Origin: UBA4615 sp046046245
Lineage (GTDB): Bacteria; Pseudomonadota; Gammaproteobacteria; Burkholderiales; Burkholderiaceae_E
Length of the DNA stretch: 64,000 nucleotides
Direction of reading: 5' to 3'
NCBI GenBank assembly: GCA_046046245.1
Contig: JBJOKE010000030.1
Location: forward strand, 20,139-84,138
Below the pieces are notes generated by a model, which was not told the DNA's origin, did not search any database, and saw nothing but the letters and a program-made list of their open reading frames with translations. The position numbers and the translations under genes were made by a program. Positions 53,447 to 61,917 of the stretch are shown here, piece after piece. Numbering within the stretch: position 1 is the first letter of the stretch; every line of letters starts with the position of its first letter.

Positions 53447-53985
53447 CACCGGACGAGGGCTCCGGGGCGCGGACGCCGGCCGCGCCCCCGCTCGCACCGG
53501 TCCGCGCGCTGCACCGCGCGACCGCGTGGCTGCTGGTCGCCGCGCTGGTCGCGGTGCTGGGCTTCACCGTCGCGCAGGTGCTCGACCGCTACCTGCTCAA
53601 GAGCGCGTTCAACGCCCACGACCAGTACGCCCGCCTGTCGCTGGTGCTGCTCACCTTCGTCGGCATCGCCGCCGGCATCCGCGACCGCGTCAACGTCCGG
53701 ATCGAGCTGGTCGGTCACCTGGGCACGCCGTCCGTGCGGCGCTGGGCGGAGATCCTCCTCGACCTCGCCACGCTCGCGATGGCGGTGCTGCTCGTCGTCG
53801 TCGGCTGGCGGCTGCTGGAGATCGGCGAGTCGCAGCCGATCATGGGCACGCCGTTCACCTACCGGGCGATGTACGCGTCGCTGCTGATCGGCATGTCGCT
53901 GCTCGCCCTCTTCCTCGTGCTGCGCTTCGCGCAGCGCCTCTCCGGCGGCCGGCTGCGCACCGACGTCCCCACGGCCCGCGAATGA
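53443..53985 (+). CDS. TRAP transporter small permease (DctQ)
   Basis: A 180-residue membrane protein with four helices: LLVAALVAVLGFTVAQVLDRY, a LVLLTFVGIAAGIRDRVNVRIEL pair, LATLAMAVLLVVVGWRLLE and LLIGMSLLALFLVLRFAQR. This is the DctQ topology that links the binding protein to the large permease. The start is a GTG overlapping the dctP stop, and the end overlaps dctM by ATGA. Neighbours leave no doubt about its membership. Confidence 0.9.
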   Translation: MTPDEGSGARTPAAPPLAPVRALHRATAWLLVAALVAVLGFTVAQVLDRYLLKSAFNAHDQYARLSLVLLTFVGIAAGIRDRVNVRIELVGHLGTPSVRRWAEILLDLATLAMAVLLVVVGWRLLEIGESQPIMGTPFTYRAMYASLLIGMSLLALFLVLRFAQRLSGGRLRTDVPTARE

Positions 53986-55271
53986 TCGTCGCCCTCAGCG
54001 TCACCCTGTTCCTCGTCCTGCTGATGCTGGGCCTGGACGTCGGCTTCTCGATGCTGGTGGCCGCGCTGATCGGGCTGCTGCTGCACCCGTCGGGCGGCGT
54101 CGACCCGGCCATCGTGCCGCTGACCCTCGTCTCGGCGATCGACAGCGAGGCGCTGGTCGCCGTGCCCCTCTTCGTGCTGGCTGGCGAGATCATGAACCAC
54201 GGCGGCCTGACGAAACGGCTGATCGACTGGTCGATGGCGATGGTCGGCCACTTCCGCGGCGCGCTGTCGCAGGCCGCGATGACCACCAACCTGGTGATGG
54301 CCGGCATCTCGGGCTCGGCGGTCTCGGACGCGACCGCCACCGGCGCGATCCTGATCCCGGCGATGAAGGACGACGGCTACAAGCCGGGCTACGCCGCCGC
54401 GGTGATCGCCGCCGGCGCGATGCTGGGGCCGATCATCCCGCCGTCGATCCCGATGCTGATCTACGCGATCCTGTCGAACCAGTCGATCGGCCGCCTGTTC
54501 CTGTCGGGCGTGGTGCCCGGTCTGCTGCTGTTCGCGGGCTTCTGCGTGATCTGCGCGATCGTCGCGCGCCGGCGCGGCTACGCGGCGCGGCCGCGCACCG
54601 CGTGGGCCGAGCGGCTGCGCACCACGCGCAGCGCGAGCTGGGCGCTGATGGTGCCGGTGCTGATCGTGGCGGGCATCCGCTCCGGGCTGATCACCGAGAC
54701 CGAAGCCGCGGGCGTGATCTGCGTCTACGCGCTGGTCGTCGGCATGGCGATCTACCGCGACCTCGGCTGGCGCGAGCTCGGCGGCGTGTTCTTCGGCGCG
54801 GCGCGTACCTCGGGCGTGATCCTGTTCCTGCTCGCCGCGGCGGGTCCGTTCTCGTGGCTGATGAGCGAGTCGCACATCGCGCAGCGGATCGCCGCCTGGA
54901 TCCTCGGGCTCTCCAAGGAGCCGCTGGTGATCCTGCTGGTGGTGAACGTGCTGCTGTTCCTGGTGGGGATGGTCTTCGAGCCGCTGCCGGCGCTGGTGAT
55001 CTTCGTGCCGACGCTGCTGCCGATCCAGGCGCAGCTGGGCATCGACCCGATCCAGTTCGCGGCGATCGTGGTCATCAACCTGATGGTGGGCATGCTGCAC
55101 CCGCCGGTCGGGCTGCTGGTGCTGATCACCGCGGCGATCGGCCGCTGCAGCCTGTGGTCGGTCGCCTGGGAGACGCTGCCCTTCCTGGCGTGGTCGCTGG
55201 CGGTGCTGGCGGCGATGTCGGTCTTCCCGGTCATCGCGACCGGGCTGCCGAACTGGGTGATGGGGCCCTGA
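53982..55271 (+). CDS. TRAP transporter large permease (DctM)
   Basis: A 429-residue inner-membrane protein with about 12 spans and the DctM signature SALIVAVPLF-like region (EALVAVPLFVLAGEIMNHGG), SGSAVSDATATGAILIPAM and LGPIIPPSIPMLIYAI; late motifs are GMVFEPLPALVIFVPTLLPI and GMLHPPVGLLVLI. It drives sodium- or proton-coupled uptake with DctPQ. It is the last gene of the operon and is followed 2 bases later by a GC hairpin. Confidence 0.93.
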   Translation: MIVALSVTLFLVLLMLGLDVGFSMLVAALIGLLLHPSGGVDPAIVPLTLVSAIDSEALVAVPLFVLAGEIMNHGGLTKRLIDWSMAMVGHFRGALSQAAMTTNLVMAGISGSAVSDATATGAILIPAMKDDGYKPGYAAAVIAAGAMLGPIIPPSIPMLIYAILSNQSIGRLFLSGVVPGLLLFAGFCVICAIVARRRGYAARPRTAWAERLRTTRSASWALMVPVLIVAGIRSGLITETEAAGVICVYALVVGMAIYRDLGWRELGGVFFGAARTSGVILFLLAAAGPFSWLMSESHIAQRIAAWILGLSKEPLVILLVVNVLLFLVGMVFEPLPALVIFVPTLLPIQAQLGIDPIQFAAIVVINLMVGMLHPPVGLLVLITAAIGRCSLWSVAWETLPFLAWSLAVLAAMSVFPVIATGLPNWVMGP

Positions 55272-55272
55272 C

Positions 55273-55293
55273 GGGGCCGCGCCGCGCGGCCCC
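55273..55293 (+). terminator. GC hairpin after the TRAP operon
   Basis: GGGGCCGC (55273-55280) and GCGGCCCC (55286-55293) form an 8-bp stem with a 5-base loop just after dctM and just before the convergent barrel gene. No T-run follows; it may serve both strands. Confidence 0.45.
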
Positions 55294-55301
55294 CCGCGGG
55301 A

Positions 55302-55982
55302 TCACCAGCGGTACGAGACGCCCAGGGACAGCACCGGCAGGCCGACCATCTTGTCGGTCGTCTCGCGGATCGTCGCGAGCTCCTTGTCCAGCTCGGCCTG
55401 CGGGTCGCCGCCGGCGGCCGAGATCTTCGCGGCCAGGCTCGGCGACAGCGTGCCGGTGACCTTCGGCGAGCCGATCAGCACGCCGAGGTCGGCATGGAAG
55501 CCCCAGCCGCGCGCCGGCGTGTGGCCGAAGCCCAGGCCGACGTAGGGCATCGCCGTCGGATATTCCACCTTCGTGTCGTAGCGGTCGCCCGGACCGTAGG
55601 ACACGGTGGTCGTGCCGATCGTGATCGAGCCGCCGGACGACGGCGCACCGAAGAACTGGCCGCTCGAGTTGCCGGCCGACAGGCCCGCGCTCAGCCGGAA
55701 CACCCCCGACATCGGATGCCAGTCGAACAGCGCGGCCACGCGCCGGCTGCTGACGTCGCCGCCGTAGTCGATGCCGTCCTTCGTGTAGGTCCGCGCCATC
55801 GACGGCAGCGCGGTGGCCTCGGCGCGCGCGCCGAGCATCGCGCTGTAGGTGTGCGCGTAGCCGAGCGTCAGCCCGGTGCTGCCCACGCCGGCGTAGACCG
55901 ACTGGGCCGACGCGGGCGCGGCGAGGCAGGCGAGCGCCGCACCGAACGCGGGCGCAGCGAGGCGGAGGAGGGTTCGAGGCAT
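55302..55982 (-). CDS. Small outer-membrane beta-barrel protein
   Basis: A 226-residue exported protein: signal peptide (about 1-26, ending APASA-Q) and a barrel of about eight alternating strands (VYAGVGSTGLTLGYAH, VFRLSAGLSAG, MPYVGLGFGH, WGFHADLGVLIGSP). It ends in an aromatic residue (VSYRW), the usual outer-membrane insertion signal. The pattern GSTGLTLGYA is seen in OmpW/OprF-like unnamed Burkholderiales proteins. The function is unknown; it lies alone, divergent from ubiB and convergent with the TRAP operon. Confidence 0.75.
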   Translation of the reverse strand: MPRTLLRLAAPAFGAALACLAAPASAQSVYAGVGSTGLTLGYAHTYSAMLGARAEATALPSMARTYTKDGIDYGGDVSSRRVAALFDWHPMSGVFRLSAGLSAGNSSGQFFGAPSSGGSITIGTTTVSYGPGDRYDTKVEYPTAMPYVGLGFGHTPARGWGFHADLGVLIGSPKVTGTLSPSLAAKISAAGGDPQAELDKELATIRETTDKMVGLPVLSLGVSYRW

Positions 55983-56137
55983 GGGTCGTTCCGTGCGGAA
56001 GAGGGTCGTCGCGCCGACGCGACGGGTGCCGGATCGGCGGTCGCGGGGACTGTAGCCCCGGCGCGGGGCCGGACTCCGGGGCGCGCCGATGGACGGTCGG
56101 CCGAGGCCGCGCGCAGGGGGCCCGCCGCGCGGTCGGT

Positions 56138-56143
56138 ACAATC
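56138..56143 (+). promoter_or_regulatory. -10-like box of ubiB
   Basis: TACAAT lies 35 bases before the GTG start of ubiB, within the 195-base divergent region to the barrel gene. No good -35 was seen. Confidence 0.4.
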
Positions 56144-56177
56144 GGCGCGGCCCGTCCAGGCGCCCTGCCCCCACACC

Positions 56178-57737
56178 GTGCGAATCGGCCGACTCTCCCG
56201 GATCCTCATCGTCGCCTGGCGCTACGGCCTCGACGAGATCGCCGCGTCCGGCGCCCAGGCCACCCTCGGCTGGCGCTGGACCCTCGGCCTGGCGCGGCTG
56301 ACCCGCCTGGGCCGCAAGCTCGACCTGCCCCGCGGCGCGCGGCTGCGGATGGCGCTCGAGGCGCTCGGACCGATCTTCGTGAAGTTCGGGCAGGTGCTCT
56401 CCACCCGCCGCGACCTGCTGCCGCCCGACGTCGCCGAGGAGCTCGCGCGGCTCCAGGACGACGTGCCGCCCTTCCCGTCCGCGGTCGCGATCGCCGAGAT
56501 CGAGCGCGGCCTGGGCCGCCCGATCGAGGCGATGTTCGCCGAGTTCGAGCGCGAGCCGGTGGCCTCGGCGTCGATCGCCCAGGTCCACTTCGCGCGGCTG
56601 CACGACGGCACCGAGGTCGCGGTCAAGGTGCTGCGGCCCGGCATGGCCTCGGTCATCGACAACGACCTCGCGCTGCTGCGCACCGCGGGCGGCCTCGCGG
56701 TGCGGCTGTCGGCCGATGCCCGCCGGCTGCGTCCGCTCGACGTGATCGAGGAGTTCGACCACTACCTGCACGACGAGCTCGACCTCGTGCGCGAGGCCGC
56801 GAACGCGAACCAGCTGCGGCGCAACTTCGCCGACTCGACGCTGCTGCGGATCCCCGAGATGTACTGGGACTTCTGCGCGCAGAACGTGATCGTGATGCAG
56901 CGGGTGCGCGGCATCCCGATCGGCCGGATCGACCGGCTGGTCGAGGCCGGCATCGACCTGAAGAAACTGTCGCGCGACGGCGTCGAGATCTTCTTCACCC
57001 AGGTCTTCAAGCACGGCTTCTTCCACGCCGACATGCACCCGGGCAACATCCTCGTCGGCGACTCGGGCGAGGACTTCAACCGCTACATCGCGCTGGACTT
57101 CGGCATCGTCGGCACGCTGTCGGACTTCGACAAGAACTACCTCGCGCAGAACTTCCTCGCGTTCTTCCGCCGCGACTACCGCCGGGTGGCCGAGCTGCAC
57201 GTCGAGTCCGGCTGGGTGCCGCCCACAACGCGCGTCGAGGAGCTCGAGGGCGCGGTGCGCGCCACCTGCGAGCCCTTCTTCGACCGGCCGCTGAAGGAGA
57301 TCTCGCTGGGCCTCGTGCTGCTGCGGCTCTTCCAGGCCTCGCGCCGCTTCAACGTGTCGATCCAGCCGCAGCTGGTGCTGCTGCAGAAGACCCTGCTCAA
57401 CATCGAGGGACTGGGCCGCCAGCTCGACCCGGAGCTCGACCTCTGGGTCACCGCCAAGCCCATCCTCGAGCGCTGGATGAACGAGCAGGTGGGCACGCAG
57501 GGACTGATGGACCGGCTGCAGCAGGAGCTGCCGCAGTGGGCGCAGCTGCTGCCGTCGATCCCCAGGCTCGCGCACCGCGCGCTCGCCGCGGCCGGCGAGC
57601 GCCGCGACGACGACGCGCACGCGCGCCTGCTCGCGCGGCTGGTCCGCGAGCAGCGGCGCACGCGGCTGGGTCTCTGGGCGGGTGTCGCGCTGCTCGCGGT
57701 GCTGGTGGCGATCGAGGCCTGGCGGACCTGGGGTTGA
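56178..57737 (+). CDS. ubiB: UbiB, ubiquinone biosynthesis kinase-like ATPase
   Basis: A 519-residue atypical kinase (ABC1/ADCK family) needed for ubiquinone synthesis at the inner membrane. Motifs are LGPIFVKFGQVLSTRRDLLP (KxGQ), the Ala-rich ASASIAQVHFA loop, VAVKVLRP, DELDLVREAANANQLRRNF, FFHADMHPGNILV and LDFGIVGTL. A hydrophobic helix at the C-terminus (LWAGVALLAVLVAIEAW) anchors it. The start is the GTG at 56178, close to the family N-terminus. The ubiquinone-linked dehydrogenases and NDUFA9/MidA-like genes in the window are unrelated in position. Confidence 0.93.
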   Translation: MRIGRLSRILIVAWRYGLDEIAASGAQATLGWRWTLGLARLTRLGRKLDLPRGARLRMALEALGPIFVKFGQVLSTRRDLLPPDVAEELARLQDDVPPFPSAVAIAEIERGLGRPIEAMFAEFEREPVASASIAQVHFARLHDGTEVAVKVLRPGMASVIDNDLALLRTAGGLAVRLSADARRLRPLDVIEEFDHYLHDELDLVREAANANQLRRNFADSTLLRIPEMYWDFCAQNVIVMQRVRGIPIGRIDRLVEAGIDLKKLSRDGVEIFFTQVFKHGFFHADMHPGNILVGDSGEDFNRYIALDFGIVGTLSDFDKNYLAQNFLAFFRRDYRRVAELHVESGWVPPTTRVEELEGAVRATCEPFFDRPLKEISLGLVLLRLFQASRRFNVSIQPQLVLLQKTLLNIEGLGRQLDPELDLWVTAKPILERWMNEQVGTQGLMDRLQQELPQWAQLLPSIPRLAHRALAAAGERRDDDAHARLLARLVREQRRTRLGLWAGVALLAVLVAIEAWRTWG

Positions 57738-57883
57738 CGCCGGCATTCCCCTGCCGCATTCAGGCCTTCCGGCGTCAGGGTTTCGTTGCCGGCGACGGCC
57801 CGCTCCGATAGCGTCCCGGCCACGCCGCCGCGCGAGCGGGTCGGCGAGCTTCCGTCCGTCCCCGCGTCCCGAGGCCGCCCGCC

Positions 57884-59404
57884 ATGCTCGTCACTGCCGT
57901 CGCCGCCTACCTGGCGCTCACGATCGCCATCGGCTGGTATGCCGCCCGCCGTGTCCATTCCGCGAAGGACTACTTCGCCGCCGGCCGCAGCCTGCCGCTG
58001 TACATGAACTTCGCGACGGTGTTCGCGACCTGGTTCGGCGCGGAGACCGTGCTCGCGGTGTCGTCGACCTTCCTGAAGGACGGGCTGTCGGGCGTGGTGG
58101 CCGACCCGTTCGGCGCGGCCGCCTGCCTGGTGATCGTCGCGCTGGTCTTCGCGCGCCGCTTCTACCGCCTCAACCTGCTGACCATCGGCGACTTCTACAA
58201 GCGCCGCTACAACCGGACCGTCGAGGTCGGCACCGCGGTCGCGATCACGCTGTCCTATCTCGGCTGGGCGTCGGCCAACCTGCTGGCGCTGGGCATCTGC
58301 TTCAACGTGCTGTCGGCGGGCTCGATCTCGCTCGACCACGGGATCATGCTCGGCGCCGGCGTGCTGCTGCTCTACGTGCTGTTCGGCGGCATGTTCGCGG
58401 TGGCCTTCACCGACCTGCTGCAGACCTCTGTGATCGTCGCGGGCCTGGCCTGGATCGCCATCGAGCTGGGCGGGCGCGCCGGCGGTGCCGGCGAGGTCAT
58501 CGCCGCCGCGCGCGCAGCCGAGAAGCTCGTGCTGATCCCGAGCGTGGAGCCGCGCGACCTGATCGCGCTGCTGGCCGCGTTCCTCACGATGGCGCTGGGC
58601 TCGATCGCGCAGCAGGACGTCTTCCAGCGCGTGACCTCGGCGAAGGACGAGTCCACCGCGGTGAAGGGCACGCTGTTCGGCGGCGTGTTCTACCTGTTCT
58701 TCGCGTTCGTGCCGATGTTCATCGCGGTCTCGGCGCTGCTGATCGACCCGACCGCCGTCGAGGCCGGGCTCGCGAGCGAAGGGCGCGAGTTCCAGCTGAT
58801 CCTGCCGAACCTGATCCTGAACCACACCGGCGGCTTCGTGCAGGCGCTGTTCTTCGGCGCGCTGCTGTCGGCGATCCTCTCCACCGCGAGCGGCGCGCTG
58901 CTCGCGCCCACCGCGATCTTCACCGAGAACATCCTCAAGCCGCTGTCGGGCAGCCGGTTCGACGATCGGCAGATGGTCAACACCGCGCGCGTGATGCTGG
59001 TGGTGTTCACCGGCTCGACCACGCTGTTCGCGCTGAACAGCGAGGCCTCGATGTACGAGATGGTGCAGAACGCCTACAAGGTCACGCTGGTGGCGGCCTT
59101 CACGCCGCTCGCCTTCGGGATGTTCTGGAAGCGCGCGACGCCGCAGGGCGCGGGCGCGTCGATCGTGCTCGGGCTGGCGGGCTGGATCGCCGCCGAGGCA
59201 TTCGCGTCGGAGGCGCTGCTGCCGCCGCAGCTCCTGGGCCTGGGTGCCGCGATCTTCGGCATGGTCGCCGGCTCGCTCGCACCGCAGGTGGCCGGCGGGC
59301 GCGGGCATCCGGAGGTGGTGGACGAGGCGGCGGGTCGGCCCCACGGGCACGGGCACGGGCACGGGCACGGCCACGCGCCGGCCGGCGACCGCGCCGCGGG
59401 CTGA
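57884..59404 (+). CDS. Sodium:solute symporter (SSS) with His-rich C-terminal tail
   Basis: A 506-residue membrane protein with about 13 spans of the SSS family: AKDYFAAGRSLPLYMNFATV, ETVLAVSSTFLKDG, NLLTIGDFYKRRYNRTVEV, QQDVFQRVTSAKDES and LLSAILSTASGALLAP. Family members take up proline, acetate, pantothenate or sugars; the substrate here is not evident. The tail is unusual: after a glycine-rich segment it has a HGHGHGHGHGHA run encoded by CACGGG repeats, likely to bind metal or simply to be repeat-born. It stands alone, 146 bases after ubiB. Confidence 0.85.
   Translation: MLVTAVAAYLALTIAIGWYAARRVHSAKDYFAAGRSLPLYMNFATVFATWFGAETVLAVSSTFLKDGLSGVVADPFGAAACLVIVALVFARRFYRLNLLTIGDFYKRRYNRTVEVGTAVAITLSYLGWASANLLALGICFNVLSAGSISLDHGIMLGAGVLLLYVLFGGMFAVAFTDLLQTSVIVAGLAWIAIELGGRAGGAGEVIAAARAAEKLVLIPSVEPRDLIALLAAFLTMALGSIAQQDVFQRVTSAKDESTAVKGTLFGGVFYLFFAFVPMFIAVSALLIDPTAVEAGLASEGREFQLILPNLILNHTGGFVQALFFGALLSAILSTASGALLAPTAIFTENILKPLSGSRFDDRQMVNTARVMLVVFTGSTTLFALNSEASMYEMVQNAYKVTLVAAFTPLAFGMFWKRATPQGAGASIVLGLAGWIAAEAFASEALLPPQLLGLGAAIFGMVAGSLAPQVAGGRGHPEVVDEAAGRPHGHGHGHGHGHAPAGDRAAG
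59342..59371 (+). repeat. CACGGG hexamer repeat encoding a His-Gly tail
   Basis: Four perfect CACGGG units followed by CACGGC at the 3' end of the symporter gene. As a hexamer it keeps the frame when copies change, so the tail length may vary between strains. Confidence 0.85.
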
Positions 59405-59430
59405 ACGCGGCAGGCGGCGCGCTTCTCTCG

Positions 59431-59510
59431 GGCCGACCGGCCCGCATCGGCCCGCATCGGCCCGCATCGGCCCGCGTCAGCCCGCGTCAGCACGCTTCGG
59501 CGCGCACCGG
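59431..59510. repeat. Decamer tandem repeat (VNTR-like)
   Basis: Eight consecutive 10-base units in perfect register: a degenerate unit, three copies of CCCGCATCGG, two of CCCGCGTCAG, then CACGCTTCGG and CGCGCACCGG. It lies between the symporter stop and the lipoprotein gene. Similar decamers suggest slippage; a length polymorphism is likely. Confidence 0.85.
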
Positions 59511-59551
59511 CGGCGACCGACCGGCGCGGGCCCGCGCCCATCCACGACCGC

Positions 59552-60487
59552 TCAGTTCGTCGCGAGCAGCGCGCCCGAGCGGGTCGTCTGCGCCGGCTTC
59601 AGCGACTCCACGAGCTCGATCCAGTCCTGCAGCTTGCGCTGCAGGTGCTGCCGCTGCTTCGGGGTCGCGCGGGCCAGCATCGCCGCGGCCATCGCGTCGC
59701 CCGACGCGAGCGAGGACTCGGCGCCGGCCTTGTCCGGGCCGTCGCGCAGCTGCGTGTAGCGCAGCAGGTGCTCGCGCATCCAGCGCGTGGCCGTCGCCTC
59801 GCCGGGCCGCTCGACGCGGATCCGCTCCATCACCTCGAGCAGGTCCTGCTGCCGGCCGAGCCGCTGCGCGAACCAGACGTCCTCGGTGTCGGGCGCGTCG
59901 GCCGCGAAGCGCCGCGCGAACTGCTTCTGGTCGGCGCTCAGCGGGCCGAGGAAGAGCTCGGCCCGCTGCACGTAGCGCTTGGCACGCGCCTCGACGCGCT
60001 CGGCGCGGGCCGGCGGCATCCACTCGCGCCGCAGCTTCTCGTTGTCGCGCTGCATCTCGGCCCGCATCCGGCCGAGCTGCTCCGGCGCGAGCGTCGTCAC
60101 CACCTCCGCGACGCCGGGCGCCGCCTGCTCGGCGATCGGCCTGAGCCGCTCCAGGGCGGCGAGCCGCCAGGCGCGCAGCTGGGCCTCGTCGACGTCGCCC
60201 GCCGCGAGCCGCTGCTGCGCCTCCCGCAGGAACGACACATAGTCGTCGAGCTGCGTGCGCCGGTGCCAGGCGTGCACCGCCTCGATCCGCCGCGAGGCCA
60301 GCGCCTTCTGCTCGGCGTTCAGCGACAGGTAGCTGTCGGCCTGCCAGGTGGCCAGCGTGGGCAGGTTCTCGTAGCCGAAGCGCGGCAGCACCGAGCACCC
60401 CGAGACGGTGAGCCAGAGCGCGACAAACGACACGCAGAGCCACCGCAAGCGCGTGCTACCATGCCCCGAAAGCGCTGAAGAATCCAC
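59552..60487 (-). CDS. DUF6279-type lipoprotein
   Basis: A 311-residue exported protein. The N-terminus has a lipoprotein signal (LRWLCVSFVALWLTVSGC, lipobox LTVSGC) and the mature part is helical and charged, with YENLPTLATWQADSYLSLN and repeats of Arg/Glu-rich helices. Such proteins (DUF6279) are of unknown function. The likely start is the GTG at 60487, six bases after AGAGG; it leaves only 30 bases to glmU, so the glmU promoter must lie inside this gene. A later start within the signal peptide cannot be excluded. Confidence 0.72.
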   Translation of the reverse strand: MDSSALSGHGSTRLRWLCVSFVALWLTVSGCSVLPRFGYENLPTLATWQADSYLSLNAEQKALASRRIEAVHAWHRRTQLDDYVSFLREAQQRLAAGDVDEAQLRAWRLAALERLRPIAEQAAPGVAEVVTTLAPEQLGRMRAEMQRDNEKLRREWMPPARAERVEARAKRYVQRAELFLGPLSADQKQFARRFAADAPDTEDVWFAQRLGRQQDLLEVMERIRVERPGEATATRWMREHLLRYTQLRDGPDKAGAESSLASGDAMAAAMLARATPKQRQHLQRKLQDWIELVESLKPAQTTRSGALLATN

Positions 60488-60517
60488 TCCAAACCTCTGA
60501 TTCAAAAGCAGAATTCG

Positions 60518-61912
60518 ATGAACGTCGTCGTGCTGGCCGCCGGGATGGGCAAGCGGATGCGATCCGACCTGCCGAAGGTACTCCACCGGCTGGCCGGACG
60601 TCCGCTACTGGGTCACGTCCTCGATACTGCCCGCACGCTCGCGCCCGGTCGAATCGTGGTCATCCACGGGCACGGCGCCGAGCGGGTGCGCGCCGCGCTC
60701 GACGCGCCCGACCTCGCCTGGGCGCTGCAGGCGCCGCAGCTCGGCACCGGCCACGCGGTGATGCAGGCCCTGCCCCACCTCGACGACGTCGTCCCCACGC
60801 TGATCCTCTACGGCGACGTGCCACTGACCCGCCCCGAGACGCTGCGCGCGCTCGTCGACGCCGCCGGCGACGGCCGCTTCGGCCTGCTCACCGTCGACCT
60901 CGACGACCCGACCGGCTACGGCCGGATCGTGCGGGCCGCCGGCGGTGCGTCGGACGGCGGGCGCCCTCCCGTGCAGCGGATCGTCGAGCACAAGGATGCC
61001 GACGAGGCGCTGCGCGCGATCCGCGAGGTCAACACCGGCATCATGGTCGTGCCCACGCCGGCGCTGCGCCGCTGGCTCGCCGCGCTGTCGAACGACAACG
61101 CGCAGCGCGAGTACTACCTGACCGACGTCGTCGCGATGGCCGTGGCCGAGGGCATGCCGGTCGCCACCGCGCGGCCGGCGCAGGTCTGGGAGACCCTGGG
61201 CGTGAACAGCCCCGCGCAGCTCGCCGAGCTCGAGCGCATCCACCAGCGCACGGTGGCCGACGCGCTGCTGGAGGCGGGCGTGGGCCTCGCCGACCCGGCG
61301 CGGATCGACGTGCGCGGCACGCTCGTGGCCGGCCGCGACTGCCACATCGACGTCAACTGCGTGTTCGAGGGCCGCGTGGTGCTCGGCGACCGCGTGCGCA
61401 TCGGCGCGAACTGCGTGCTGAGGGACGCGACGATCGGCGACGGCACCGAGATCCTGCCGATGTGCCACGTCGACGAGGCCAGCGTCGGGGCCGACGCGCG
61501 CATCGGCCCGTTCGCGCGGCTGCGCCCCGGCACCGTGCTCGGCGACGACACCCACGTCGGCAACTTCGTCGAGATGAAGAACGTGCGGATGGCCGCGCAC
61601 TCGAAGGCGAACCACCTCGCCTATGTCGGCGACGCCACCGTGGGCGAGCGCGTGAACATCGGCGCGGGCACCATCACCTGCAACTACGACGGCGCGAACA
61701 AGCACCGCACCGTGATCGAGGACGACGCGTTCATCGGCAGCGATACCCAGCTGGTCGCGCCGGTCACCGTCGGCCGCGGCGCCACGCTGGGCGCCGGCAC
61801 CACCCTCACCCGCGACGCGCCGGCCGGGCAACTCACCGTCTCGCGCGCGAAGCAGGTCTCGATCGAGGGCTGGAAGCGCCCCGTCAAGGCCCCGAAGTCC
61901 TCCAAGGAGTAA
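60518..61912 (+). CDS. glmU: Bifunctional GlcNAc-1-P uridyltransferase / GlcN-1-P acetyltransferase
   Basis: Makes UDP-GlcNAc for peptidoglycan and LPS. The 464-residue protein has the N-terminal nucleotidyltransferase (about 1-230; VVLAAGMGKRMRSDLPKVLH, LYGDVPLT) and a left-handed beta-helix acetyltransferase (about 250-460; NIGAGTITCNYDGANKHRT, IGSDTQLVAPV). It precedes glmS by 5 bases, so both enzymes of the pathway are in one operon. A TACCAT hexamer at 60457-60462, within the opposite gene, is a possible -10. Confidence 0.96.
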   Translation: MNVVVLAAGMGKRMRSDLPKVLHRLAGRPLLGHVLDTARTLAPGRIVVIHGHGAERVRAALDAPDLAWALQAPQLGTGHAVMQALPHLDDVVPTLILYGDVPLTRPETLRALVDAAGDGRFGLLTVDLDDPTGYGRIVRAAGGASDGGRPPVQRIVEHKDADEALRAIREVNTGIMVVPTPALRRWLAALSNDNAQREYYLTDVVAMAVAEGMPVATARPAQVWETLGVNSPAQLAELERIHQRTVADALLEAGVGLADPARIDVRGTLVAGRDCHIDVNCVFEGRVVLGDRVRIGANCVLRDATIGDGTEILPMCHVDEASVGADARIGPFARLRPGTVLGDDTHVGNFVEMKNVRMAAHSKANHLAYVGDATVGERVNIGAGTITCNYDGANKHRTVIEDDAFIGSDTQLVAPVTVGRGATLGAGTTLTRDAPAGQLTVSRAKQVSIEGWKRPVKAPKSSKE

Positions 61913-61917
61913 CCCGC

